Shown piece by piece: positions 1-10,044 of a stretch of 64,000 bases of DNA. Source of the DNA: Brevundimonas sp. LM2 (GTDB lineage Bacteria; Pseudomonadota; Alphaproteobacteria; Caulobacterales; Caulobacteraceae); the NCBI RefSeq assembly GCF_002002865.1, contig NZ_CP019508.1:1828501-1892500 (forward strand), written 5' to 3'. The notes under the pieces are model-generated. The model made no database searches, was not told the origin of the DNA, and was given only the letters and a program-made list of their open reading frames with translations. Every line of letters begins with the position of its first letter. Position 1 is the stretch's first letter. The translations under genes were made by a program, and so were the position numbers.

Positions 1-2
1 TC

Positions 3-1100
3 GATCCCGTCATCCGGGGCGATCTCCTGGCCATGGTCGCCGACGGCAGGCGGGCCTTCGTCGAACGCGTTCAAGCCCTGTATGCCGAGAACGCGCCCCT
101 GCGACTGAGCGAGGCGGTCCAGGCGATCCAGGACGCGGATCTGGACGCGCTGGCCCGCGCCGCGCACGCCCTCAAGTCCATGAGCCTGAGCCTGGGGGCC
201 GCCGCCGTCGCGCGGGCGGCGTCCGCTCTGGAAACGGCCGCTAGGGCGGGCGAGCGCCCTTCACCGACCGCCCTGTTGTCCCTGGGCGAGTTGGTGAACC
301 GGACGATCTCGCGCATGGCGGAAGACCTGGCCCCGGCGGAACCGTCCGCGCCGCCGATGACCATCGTCGAGCGCGTCAGGGCCGCCATCGCCGCCGGTCA
401 TCTCAATCTGGTCTATCAGCCTTTGGTGGATCGGCTGGGTGCCCCGGCCGGCAAGGTCGAGGCCCTGGTCCGCTGGACCGATCCGATCGAGGGCCGCATC
501 GGGCCGGACATCTTCATTCCGGCTTTGGAGGCGGCATCGGGCATCGAGGTGCTGACCGATTTCGTCCTGGCGACGGCGCTGGCCGAGATGAAGGACGGCG
601 ACCTCATCGTGTCGGTCAACGCCTCGGCCTCCGAGTTTCGCAAGGCCGATTTCGTCGATCGCCTTCTCGCGGCCGTGGCCAAGGCCGACTATCCCGCCAG
701 CCGGCTCGAGATCGAGGTCACGGAGACCGCGATGCTGGACGTCGCGGCGGCCGGCCGCACCATCGACGCCCTGCGCGGTCACGGCTTCGGTGTCGCCCTG
801 GACGATTTCGGGGCCGGGTTCACCAGCCTGCACGCCCTGCGCGAGCTGAAGTTCACCACCCTGAAGATCGACCGCAGCTTCGTCGATCGCTGCAGCGACG
901 ACACCGCGTCGGCGGCGATCATCCATGCCGTCATCGGGGTCGGGCGCGCGCTCGGCATGAAGGTGGTGTGCGAAGGCATCGAGACGGTTCGTCAGGCCGA
1001 CTTCCTGCGCGTCGCCGGCGTCCACTACATGCAGGGGTTCCACTTCCATCGGCCGATGGACATCGAGGCGCTGCAGCGCATACATCAGAAGGCCGCGTGA
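3..1100 (+). CDS. Hpt-EAL domain protein, C-terminal part of a larger signalling protein
   Basis: Cyclic-di-GMP phosphodiesterase output joined to a histidine phosphotransfer domain. The frame is open to the window edge, and DPVIRGDLLAM before the first ATG (position 33) reads like the start of an Hpt domain, so the real start lies upstream and other domains (kinase or receiver) may be missing. Counting from that ATG, the Hpt helix AHALKSM carries the phosphorylatable His45. The EAL domain starts near residue 111, with EALVRW at 143, EVTET at 228, DDFGAG at 257, K278 and CEGIE at 313. All usual metal-binding and catalytic residues are present, so activity is likely. It converges on a GGDEF gene. 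Being downstream of a phosphorelay is inferred from the Hpt domain alone. Confidence 0.85.
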   Translation, partial: DPVIRGDLLAMVADGRRAFVERVQALYAENAPLRLSEAVQAIQDADLDALARAAHALKSMSLSLGAAAVARAASALETAARAGERPSPTALLSLGELVNRTISRMAEDLAPAEPSAPPMTIVERVRAAIAAGHLNLVYQPLVDRLGAPAGKVEALVRWTDPIEGRIGPDIFIPALEAASGIEVLTDFVLATALAEMKDGDLIVSVNASASEFRKADFVDRLLAAVAKADYPASRLEIEVTETAMLDVAAAGRTIDALRGHGFGVALDDFGAGFTSLHALRELKFTTLKIDRSFVDRCSDDTASAAIIHAVIGVGRALGMKVVCEGIETVRQADFLRVAGVHYMQGFHFHRPMDIEALQRIHQKAA

Positions 1101-1186
1101 CGCGGTCGCTGTCCGGGTTCTAGCGGCGGATCACCACGGACGCCCGCTGCGAGGTCGCCGCCAGCCTCACAGGACTCGAGGTTCGC

Positions 1187-1222
1187 CGACCGGGCAGACG
1201 CGAAGGCGTTTCTGCCCGGTCG
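1187..1222. terminator. Strong hairpin between convergent EAL and GGDEF genes
   Basis: Twelve bases (1187-1198) pair perfectly with 1211-1222. An inner 3-bp CGC/GCG stem closes a GAAG loop at 1202-1205, with two bulged Ts at 1209-1210. The hairpin lies 7 bases beyond the GGDEF stop and about 90 bases beyond the EAL stop. A bidirectional terminator is the likely role, although no long T-tract follows on either strand. Confidence 0.6.
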
Positions 1223-1228
1223 CTGCGG

Positions 1229-2296
1229 TCAGGCCGCGATTTCGAGGCGCTCGGCGTTGGTGACCTTGTTCCGTCCGGTCCGCTTGGAGGCATACAGGGC
1301 CTCGTCGGCGCGATCGAGCAGGGAGGATCCGGACTCGCCCGGTCGGCGCTGGGCCAGGCCGGCCGAGATGGTCACGGCTCCCAGTTCATCGTTGGTCGAC
1401 CGACGGCGCAGGGCGCGGCTGCCGATCTCCTCCCGGATCTGGTTCAGGGCCACCTCGACCAGCGAGGCGCTCTCCGACGGGAAGATGATGGCGAACTCTT
1501 CGCCGCCGTAGCGGGCGGCGACGCGCGGAGCCTTGGAGACCCGGCCGATGACGCTGGCGACGTAGCGCAGCACCTGGTCGCCGGTCTGGTGGCCCCAGGT
1601 GTCGTTGAAGCGTTTGAAGTGGTCGATGTCGAGCACGGCCAGGCTCATCGGGCGACGCTTCTTCTCGGCCTCGTCGCAGGCCCGCAGCAGTTCCTCGTCG
1701 AAGGCCTTGCGGTTGCCGAGGTTGGTGAGGGCGTCGGTCATGGCGTCGCGGCGCACCTGCTCCAGGTGTTCGCGCAGCCGGGCGACCTCCTTGGTCGAGG
1801 TGGCCAGACGTTTCTCGAGCGTGGCGTTCTCGGCCCGGACCTGGGTGGTGGCCTTGCTGAGGGTGGTGACGACGCCGAGCAGCGCCTTGGGCTCGGCCGA
1901 CTGTTCGGTGGATTGCTCGAAATGGGCCGAGGCCCCGGCGAGGGTCTCGCCATAGGCGGCCTGCGACCGCTGGGCCTGGGCGATGGCCTCGGACACGGTC
2001 GACAGTTCGCGGTTCAGCACGGCACCGGCGTCGCGGATCTCTTCGGACAGCCGGCCGCGCGGCAGATACTCGGCCGCCAGCATCTCGGCGGTCTCTTCCG
2101 TGAAGGGACTGCCGTCGCCGAGCAGTCGGGTCATCTCCTGACCCAGCGGACCTTCGGGGTCGCCCAGCCAGTGGAGCCACAGTTCGAAATTCAGCGGCGT
2201 CGGCCAGACGCCGAGGCGTTCCATCTCGTCGACCGCGCGTCGGACCAGCACGAAGGCCTCGGGGCCGCGCAACGTGGTCTGAACCTGTTTCGACAT
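1229..2296 (-). CDS. Diguanylate cyclase (GGDEF domain)
   Basis: Makes cyclic-di-GMP from two GTP. The ATG at 2296 is chosen because a GGGAAG lies just upstream; an in-frame GTG at 2308 would add four residues. The protein has 355 residues. Residues 1-150 match no domain I recognise. A predicted coiled coil (about 150-185) leads into MTDALTNLGNR and then DIDHFKRFND. The active-site motif RYGGEEF is at 262-268 and looks intact. The inhibitory I-site (RxxD before GGEEF) is replaced by KAPR, so product inhibition through that site is probably absent. No membrane segment is seen, so it is probably cytoplasmic. It faces the EAL protein across a hairpin. Confidence 0.92.
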   Translation of the reverse strand: MSKQVQTTLRGPEAFVLVRRAVDEMERLGVWPTPLNFELWLHWLGDPEGPLGQEMTRLLGDGSPFTEETAEMLAAEYLPRGRLSEEIRDAGAVLNRELSTVSEAIAQAQRSQAAYGETLAGASAHFEQSTEQSAEPKALLGVVTTLSKATTQVRAENATLEKRLATSTKEVARLREHLEQVRRDAMTDALTNLGNRKAFDEELLRACDEAEKKRRPMSLAVLDIDHFKRFNDTWGHQTGDQVLRYVASVIGRVSKAPRVAARYGGEEFAIIFPSESASLVEVALNQIREEIGSRALRRRSTNDELGAVTISAGLAQRRPGESGSSLLDRADEALYASKRTGRNKVTNAERLEIAA

Positions 2297-2346
2297 GACT
2301 TCCCGCACCGCATTCTTCGGACCAGGGGGACGTTAGCGACCGAACC

Positions 2347-2362
2347 GTAACACCGGTTTAAC
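2347..2362. promoter_or_regulatory. Candidate CtrA-like site upstream of the GGDEF gene
   Basis: GTAA-N7-TTAAC differs by one base from the Caulobacterales CtrA consensus TTAA-N7-TTAAC. It lies 51-66 bases before the chosen GGDEF start, where promoter elements would be expected. Such sites occur by chance, so this is weak evidence. Confidence 0.3.
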
Positions 2363-2394
2363 GGCCCGAAAAAAGGCGATTCCGTCCTGCAGAA

Positions 2395-3996
2395 TCAACC
2401 CTTGAGAGAGACCGATCGGCGCAGGAAGGCGGGGACGTCGCCGCCGAAACCGACCCCTTCGCGCGCGGGCGCGGGATCGTGGTCCGCGCGTCCGCCGGGA
2501 CGCCGATCGGCCTGACGCAGGCGCGGCTCGGCGGCGGTCGGTCGCGATTCGACCGCAGGTTCGGCGATCACCGGTGACGGTGCCGCCGCAGGGGCTGGCG
2601 GGGGGGCGGGAACGATGGCCGGGGTGTCGCTCGCCGTCGTCGTCACGGCCTTGGTGGAACGGCGGCTGCGCGTGCGGCGCGCCGGGGCCTCATCGGCCGC
2701 AGCCACGGCAGAGACCGGAGCCGCGACCGCCTCGGCAGGCTGCTCCGCGGCGGAGGCGGCCGCGGGGCTTGCCGAACGGCCTCTGGCTCGCGCAGGGCGA
2801 GCCTCGGGCCGGGCCTCGGGTCGCGCCTCGCTGCGACGCGGGGCGGCACCGCCCAGATTCGACCAGTCGATGTCGAGGACCAGTTCCTCGGGGCTCATCT
2901 TGATGAGCTTCATGACCTTATCCAGCGACTTGTCGTCGGACGGGGTGACGATCATGAAGGCCTGGCCCAGCTTGCCGGCGCGGCCGGTCCGACCGATGCG
3001 GTGCACATAGTCGTCGGCGTGGTGCGAGACGTCGTAGTTGAACACGTGGCTGACGTCCGGAATGTCGAGGCCCCGCGCGGCGACGTCGGAAGCCACCAGG
3101 ATCTTCAGCGCGCCCGAGCGGAAGTCGGCCAGCGTCTTGGTGCGCAGCGACTGGTCGAGGTCACCGTGGATCGGGGCCGCATCGAAGCCGTGCTGTTTCA
3201 GCGACTTGGCGACGACATCGACCTCGGACTTGCGATTGCAGAAGACGATGCCGTTGCGGACGTCGGCGCGTTCCATCAGGGCACGCAGCGCGGCGCGCTT
3301 GGCCTTGGGATCGTTGGACGGGATGCGGACCAGATACTGGGTGATGGTCTCGGCCGTCATGGCCGGGCGCGAGGCCTCGATGCGGGTCGGATCCTTGAGG
3401 AACTGGCTGGTCAGGCGCGTGATCTCGGGCGGCATGGTGGCCGAGAAGAACAGGGTCTGACGCTTGGGCGGGGTCAGTTTGAAGATGCGCTCGATATCGG
3501 GGATGAAGCCCATGTCCAGCATGCGGTCGGCCTCGTCGACCACCATCAGCTCGACGCCGTTCAGCATCATCTTGCCGCGCTCGAACAGGTCCAGCAGCCG
3601 GCCGGGGGTGGCGATCAGGACGTCGACGCCCTTGTTCAGAGCGGCGACCTGCTCGCCCATGGAGACACCGCCGATCAGAAGCACCCAGCTCAGCTTGGTG
3701 CCCTTGGCGTATTTCTCGAACGACATGGCCACCTGGTCGGCCAGTTCGCGGGTGGGGGCCAGGACGAGGGCGCGGGGCATGCGGGCCCGGGCGCGTCCCT
3801 TGGACAGCAGTTCGACGAGGGGCAGGGTGAAGGCGGCGGTCTTGCCGGTGCCGGTCTGGGCGATGCCGAGCACGTCGCGGCCGGCGAGGGCCACGGGAAT
3901 GGCCTGGGCCTGGATCGGCGTGGCGGTCGTATAGCCGGTGTCGGCGACGGCTTGCAGGGTCGTGGGCGAAAGGCCCAGCTGGGAGAATTCGGTCAT
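2395..3996 (-). CDS. DEAD-box ATP-dependent RNA helicase, RhlE-like
   Basis: RNA duplex unwinding, usually in ribosome assembly, RNA decay or cold adaptation. The start at 3996 has AAGGATAT immediately before ATG; the longer open frame upstream is non-coding. The 533-residue protein has a Q motif (21-34), Walker A AQTGTGKT (46-53), PTRELA (81-86), TPGRLLD, DEAD (154-157), SAT (185-187), then the second RecA domain with ARGLDIPDV and HRIGRTGRAG. The last 130 or so residues are low-complexity Ala/Pro/Arg with a tandem EARP run, ending in GFGGDVPAFLRR. A similar VPAF-type terminal motif occurs in alphaproteobacterial RhlE-like proteins as I recall them. Such basic tails commonly bind RNA. Confidence 0.93.
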   Translation of the reverse strand: MTEFSQLGLSPTTLQAVADTGYTTATPIQAQAIPVALAGRDVLGIAQTGTGKTAAFTLPLVELLSKGRARARMPRALVLAPTRELADQVAMSFEKYAKGTKLSWVLLIGGVSMGEQVAALNKGVDVLIATPGRLLDLFERGKMMLNGVELMVVDEADRMLDMGFIPDIERIFKLTPPKRQTLFFSATMPPEITRLTSQFLKDPTRIEASRPAMTAETITQYLVRIPSNDPKAKRAALRALMERADVRNGIVFCNRKSEVDVVAKSLKQHGFDAAPIHGDLDQSLRTKTLADFRSGALKILVASDVAARGLDIPDVSHVFNYDVSHHADDYVHRIGRTGRAGKLGQAFMIVTPSDDKSLDKVMKLIKMSPEELVLDIDWSNLGGAAPRRSEARPEARPEARPARARGRSASPAAASAAEQPAEAVAAPVSAVAAADEAPARRTRSRRSTKAVTTTASDTPAIVPAPPPAPAAAPSPVIAEPAVESRPTAAEPRLRQADRRPGGRADHDPAPAREGVGFGGDVPAFLRRSVSLKG

Positions 3997-4256
3997 ATAT
4001 CCTTGGACGGAGCCCGGTGCGATCGCGCACCGGTGGGACGAGGGAGCCACCCGTTTCGCTGGGCAGCGGGGATGTCGCGGAACCGCCCTTGCCGTGGGCG
4101 AGCGGGCGGCGCGATTCGCCAGTCCTGTCCCGAACGTGGGCCGCATATAGAAGCCTGTGCCGTAAAGTCAAGGATTCACCGACCCATGGTCACGCTTGGC
4201 AGAGCGTGAACTATCGGTAAGACTTGGCGTTCGGCGAACAGGCAGGGAGGGCGACG

Positions 4257-4612
4257 GTGAAGGCAAACATGATCGCGTTGCTGATGGCCGGTCTGCTGGC
4301 GGTGCCGGCGACGGCCTCGGCCGAGATCGCCGACATGTTCGAGAACACCCTGGTGTCCCGTTATCCGGACGGCGGCTGGGTCCGGCACTGGTTCAACCGC
4401 GACGGCTCCTATGCGGCGCATTTCTCGGACGGGCGGCGGCTGTCGGCGTCGTGGCGGATCGAGGGGCAGAAGGTCTGTCTGAACGGCATCCGCCCGGCCT
4501 TCATGATGATCTCGCGCTACTGCTCGCCGGTCGTCGAGGCGCGGGTGGGCCAGACCTGGACCGCGCGCGACCCGCTGGGGCGGCGCGTGCAGAACGAGCT
4601 GGCACCGGGGCG

Positions 4613-4616
<4 letters not shown>
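4257..4616 (+). CDS. Small secreted protein of unknown function
   Basis: A GTG start at 4257 is preceded by GGGAGGG. The 119-residue product begins with a classic signal peptide (MKANMIALLMAGLLAVPATA, cleavage after ASA). The mature part is small, aromatic-rich (GGWVRHWFNRDGSYAAHFSD) and has two cysteines that could form a disulfide. Periplasmic or extracellular location is inferred from the signal peptide. I recognise no family. Its stop codon interlocks with that of the convergent parE in a shared CTAG. Confidence 0.75.
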
Positions 4617-6682
<2,066 letters not shown>

Positions 6683-8042
6683 GGCTTGAGTGTGGGCCGA
6701 TTCGGGGAGCCGTCTGGTAGGCTCCTCGGGCCGTCCAGGCAAGGCTGGGGACGCGGCTAGGCAGAGACGAGGCCGAGACGCCCCGCGCGAGGATGGCCAG
6801 AAGCAGGGTCCAGGGCAGGTTGGCGTGGCTGAGCAGGACGCTCTCGGACAGGCTCAGCAGCAGGAAGACCGCCAGATAGCCGACGCCCCAGTAGCCCTCG
6901 CGCGCGCCGGTGCCAGGGATGCGGAACAGGGTCGCGAGGGCGGCGAGCGCCACGGTCAGGCCGACGAGGATCGCGCCCGGCCAGCCCAGCTGGATGAGCA
7001 GGTCGATCCAGCCGTTGTGGGCCGAGGGAACCGGCCACTGGGTCTCGGCGCGGATGAAGGCCGCCGGAACCGAGCCGCGCTCCCAGAAGGCGGCATAGCC
7101 GAAGCCGGTCCAGGGCCGCTCGGCCACCTCGCGCATCAGCGCGGCCCAGATGTCGGTGCGTCCGGTCAGGGACGGGTCCTTGCCCAAGGCCGTGAGGACG
7201 GCGGCGGGATCAGTGATGAAGACGTAACCGGCCGCGGCGGTCAGGACGACGCCCAGCCACACGGCGATGATGGCGAAGGCCGCTCCACCCCGACGCATGG
7301 CCCACAAGGCCGCGATGGCCCCGACGCCGACGATCAGGCACAGCAGGGAGGTCTTGGACTGGGTCGCCAGCACCAGCAGGGTGGTGACCGCCAGGGTCAG
7401 AACGGGCAACCGGCGGCGGGGATCGCCCGAGGCCAGACAGGCGGCCGCCGCCACGGCACCGGCCGACATCACCAGCCCCATCTGGTTCTTCTCGTACCAC
7501 AGGCCCCGCCACAGGCCGGCGTTGTCGGCCTGGTGGATGCCGATGGTCGGATTGACGAGGATCATGATCAGACTGCCCAGGCCCATGAACAGGGCCGCCA
7601 GCATCAGCAGCCGGGGCAGATGACGGCCGCTGAAGACCGCCCCCAGGTAAATGGCGAAGGCGCTGGACAGGGCCATGGCGATGACCCGTCGCTCGGTCAC
7701 GCCCGGATCGATCGACCACCATCTGGAGGCGAAGGCGTGCAGCACCAGCAGGCCCAGGATCAGCCAGGCCGGCCAGGCGCGCACCATGGCCCCGGGGCGC
7801 AGGGCGATCAGGACGGCGATGACCGCATAGACCGGCAGCCAGACCAGGCGCAGGATCGGCGTCTCCTCCTGGGTCGGGGCGAACACCGGGCCGACCAGGG
7901 CCTGGGTCAGCATGATGACCACAAACATCGCCGCCGCCTGCTCCCACAGAGGCGGGGCGGGGTCTGCCGGTTCGATCAGGGCGGAGGAGGCGCGCACCGG
8001 GGGAGGGTGGCAAGACGCCGTTAAGGAAGGGTGTGGGGCGGC

Positions 8043-9383
8043 TCAGACCGCCGCAAGGGCGGCGGCATGGGCGCGGATCAGGTCGCGGGTCGAGCGATCG
8101 CTGTCGAAGACCCCGTACCAGCCCTGGGGCTCGTGCGGGGGATCGCCGACCCAGGCGGACTCGCCGGCGCGGGCGCGGAAGTCTGGATTTCGGGCGCGAC
8201 CCTCGCCGTTCCAGGCCCAGATATTGGACCCGACCAACGGCCCGCCGGCGCGGGCGTCGGCGAGGACCGCGGCCTGGACCTCGCCATAGAAGCGATCGCG
8301 CAGGGTGGTCGGCGCGGCGGGGTCATAGCGGTTGCCGTCGCGCGGATAGCCGAACTCCTCGATCACCAGCGGCTTGTTCAGCTCGCGGGCGAAGCCGACG
8401 TGTCGGGCGATGTAGTCGGCGGTCTGGGCCCGGGCCGAGGCGTCGGTGCCGGCCATGTCGTCCAGGTTGAGCCAGCTCCAGTTGCCGGGCCAGATGTGGG
8501 CGGTCAGGTAGTCGATGTCGGGCGAGCGGTGGGTGTCCAGCACGAGGTCGGGCCGTTCGACCGCGCCCTTCAGCCCCTCGGCCCCGGTGGAGACCAGATG
8601 GTTGGGGTCCAGCGTCTTGATCAGCCGCGCCGTGCCGTTCACCCAGGCCGTGAAGTCCGGCAGGACCGCCAGGGCCGCCGCCTCGCCCCCCGCCGGGCGC
8701 GGCTCATTGGCCAGCTGCCAGGCCATCAGGGTGGGGTCGTCGGCATAGGCGATGCCGGTCACGGTATTGACGCGCGTGACCATGGCCCGGACCCAGGCGT
8801 GATACAGGCCCACCGCCTCCGGGCTGCGGTAGAAGTCGGCGATGAAGTCGGGGAAGGCCGGCCAGGGATGGGCCGGGTCGTTCATGTCCAGATAGCGGCC
8901 GCCGTTGACCCAGGACAGATAGGTCATCATTCCGCCCGACCACTCCCAGAAATTAGTCAGGTACAGCACCGCCTTCATGCCCCGCCGGCCGATCTCGGCC
9001 ATGGCCTGGTCGAGGCCGATCAGCAGGGTCTCGTTCCAGTCGCTGGAGGCGTCGCGGAAGGCGGGGCGGACCGAATTCCGAAGCGGCGAATGCTCGGCCG
9101 AGGCGGCCAAGCGAAGATTGGTGATGCCGTCGGCCTGCAACCGGTCCAACTCGCGCCCCAGCCGGTCGCGATCGCCGAAGTCCGCATCGGCCCCCAGCCA
9201 CGCGAGGTACCAGGCGTTCATGCCGGCGAACCGATAGGGCCGTCCGTCCAGCGTCAGGGCCATGCCGTCGCGGGCGACGAAGCCGGGGCGCGGCGCGCGC
9301 GCCACGGCGGGCAGGGCCGGGGACAGGGCGGCGGCTGTGGACAGGGCGAGGGCGCTGCGGCGGGTCAGGGGGCGGGGTGGCAT
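8043..9383 (-). CDS. Secreted glycoside hydrolase family 5, mannanase-like
   Basis: Retaining beta-glycanase. The 446-residue protein starts with a twin-arginine-like signal (LTRRSALALSTAAAL, cleavage after ARA near residue 30). Fold and motifs match GH5 endo-mannanases: FAGMNAWYL, ITNLRLAAS, acid/base Glu227 in LANEP and nucleophile Glu343 in IEEFG. It is therefore expected to act outside the cytoplasm on a beta-mannan or a related glycan. The gene sits upstream of a Wzy-like membrane protein, so processing of an own surface polysaccharide is an alternative to plant-mannan degradation. Start ATG with CGGAG ten bases upstream. Confidence 0.82.
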   Translation of the reverse strand: MPPRPLTRRSALALSTAAALSPALPAVARAPRPGFVARDGMALTLDGRPYRFAGMNAWYLAWLGADADFGDRDRLGRELDRLQADGITNLRLAASAEHSPLRNSVRPAFRDASSDWNETLLIGLDQAMAEIGRRGMKAVLYLTNFWEWSGGMMTYLSWVNGGRYLDMNDPAHPWPAFPDFIADFYRSPEAVGLYHAWVRAMVTRVNTVTGIAYADDPTLMAWQLANEPRPAGGEAAALAVLPDFTAWVNGTARLIKTLDPNHLVSTGAEGLKGAVERPDLVLDTHRSPDIDYLTAHIWPGNWSWLNLDDMAGTDASARAQTADYIARHVGFARELNKPLVIEEFGYPRDGNRYDPAAPTTLRDRFYGEVQAAVLADARAGGPLVGSNIWAWNGEGRARNPDFRARAGESAWVGDPPHEPQGWYGVFDSDRSTRDLIRAHAAALAAV

Positions 9384-9477
9384 GGCGGGGCTCCGGTAGG
9401 CGCGCGTCAGGGAGCTTCACCCGGTTAGGTCGGACAATAAAGTCCGTGCTGAAGGGCGGGTCGGCACGCCTGACCCA

Positions 9478-9762
9478 TTAACCGGCCGTGCGGTCCTGTT
9501 TGGAGTGGAAGAGTCGGCCGATGACGATCCGGTTGGCTTCGACGCGATAGACCGCCACGTACCCGTCTTGGCCCGAGCGGATGATCCACTCCCGTTCTTC
9601 CATGCTCGAAGCGCTGCCAGCGTGAGGAAACTGTGTGAGAAGCCGCAGGGCCGCGGCGATGTCACCTGCGGTTCGCCGAGCCGCAGCAGGGGACCGTCGT
9701 GACAGCCAGTCGAGATGACCAAGCAGGTCAAGGTTCGCTCGCCGGCTGAGGATGACCCTCAT
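9478..9762 (-). CDS. ParE/RelE-superfamily toxin
   Basis: A 94-residue protein with RelE/ParE toxin features: N-terminal ILSRRANLDLLGHLDWL, a helix pair (ARRTAGDIAAAL) and central IRSGQDGYVAVYRVEANRIVIGRLFH. Members either cleave mRNA on the ribosome or inhibit gyrase; which applies cannot be told here. Its ATG overlaps the antitoxin stop by four bases (ATGA), the usual antitoxin-first arrangement. Confidence 0.85.
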   Translation of the reverse strand: MRVILSRRANLDLLGHLDWLSRRSPAAARRTAGDIAAALRLLTQFPHAGSASSMEEREWIIRSGQDGYVAVYRVEANRIVIGRLFHSKQDRTAG

Positions 9763-10013
9763 TCAGCGCGGGCGGCGAGACGACGTTCGAGTTCCGCGCT
9801 GAATTCCGTCAGCGCGTCTTCGAGTTCGATATAGGGACCGTCGAAATCCCCGGATGCGGTTGCAGGGCGCTCAAGATCCGCACCGTCATCAACCAGCCGG
9901 CTGAACATCTGCAGCGCCAAGGCCTCGGGCGTGACGCCAAGCGCCTCGGCACGCTCGGCGAGCCTTGCGGCGTCGTCGTGAGGAATGGTGATGGTCAAAG
10001 CGCCGTCGGCCAT
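9759..10013 (-). CDS. Ribbon-helix-helix antitoxin
   Basis: An 84-residue protein beginning with a ribbon-helix-helix motif (ALTITIPHDDAARLAERAEALG). This fold binds operator DNA, while the acidic C-terminal half probably wraps the toxin. A GGGAC Shine-Dalgarno precedes the ATG. The gene starts 31 bases after the uvrD-like gene ends and is translationally coupled to the toxin. Autoregulation is expected for the family but no operator was identified. Confidence 0.82.
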   Translation of the reverse strand: MADGALTITIPHDDAARLAERAEALGVTPEALALQMFSRLVDDGADLERPATASGDFDGPYIELEDALTEFSAELERRLAARAE

Positions 10014-10044
10014 GTCCCTAGCTTAGCAAAATCGCGCGAAAGCG

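Noticed and set aside
3997..4146. 50-residue N-terminal extension of the DEAD-box helicase
   Set aside because: AAGGATAT directly precedes ATG 3996, and the family starts there. The extension is Arg/Pro-rich non-coding sequence.
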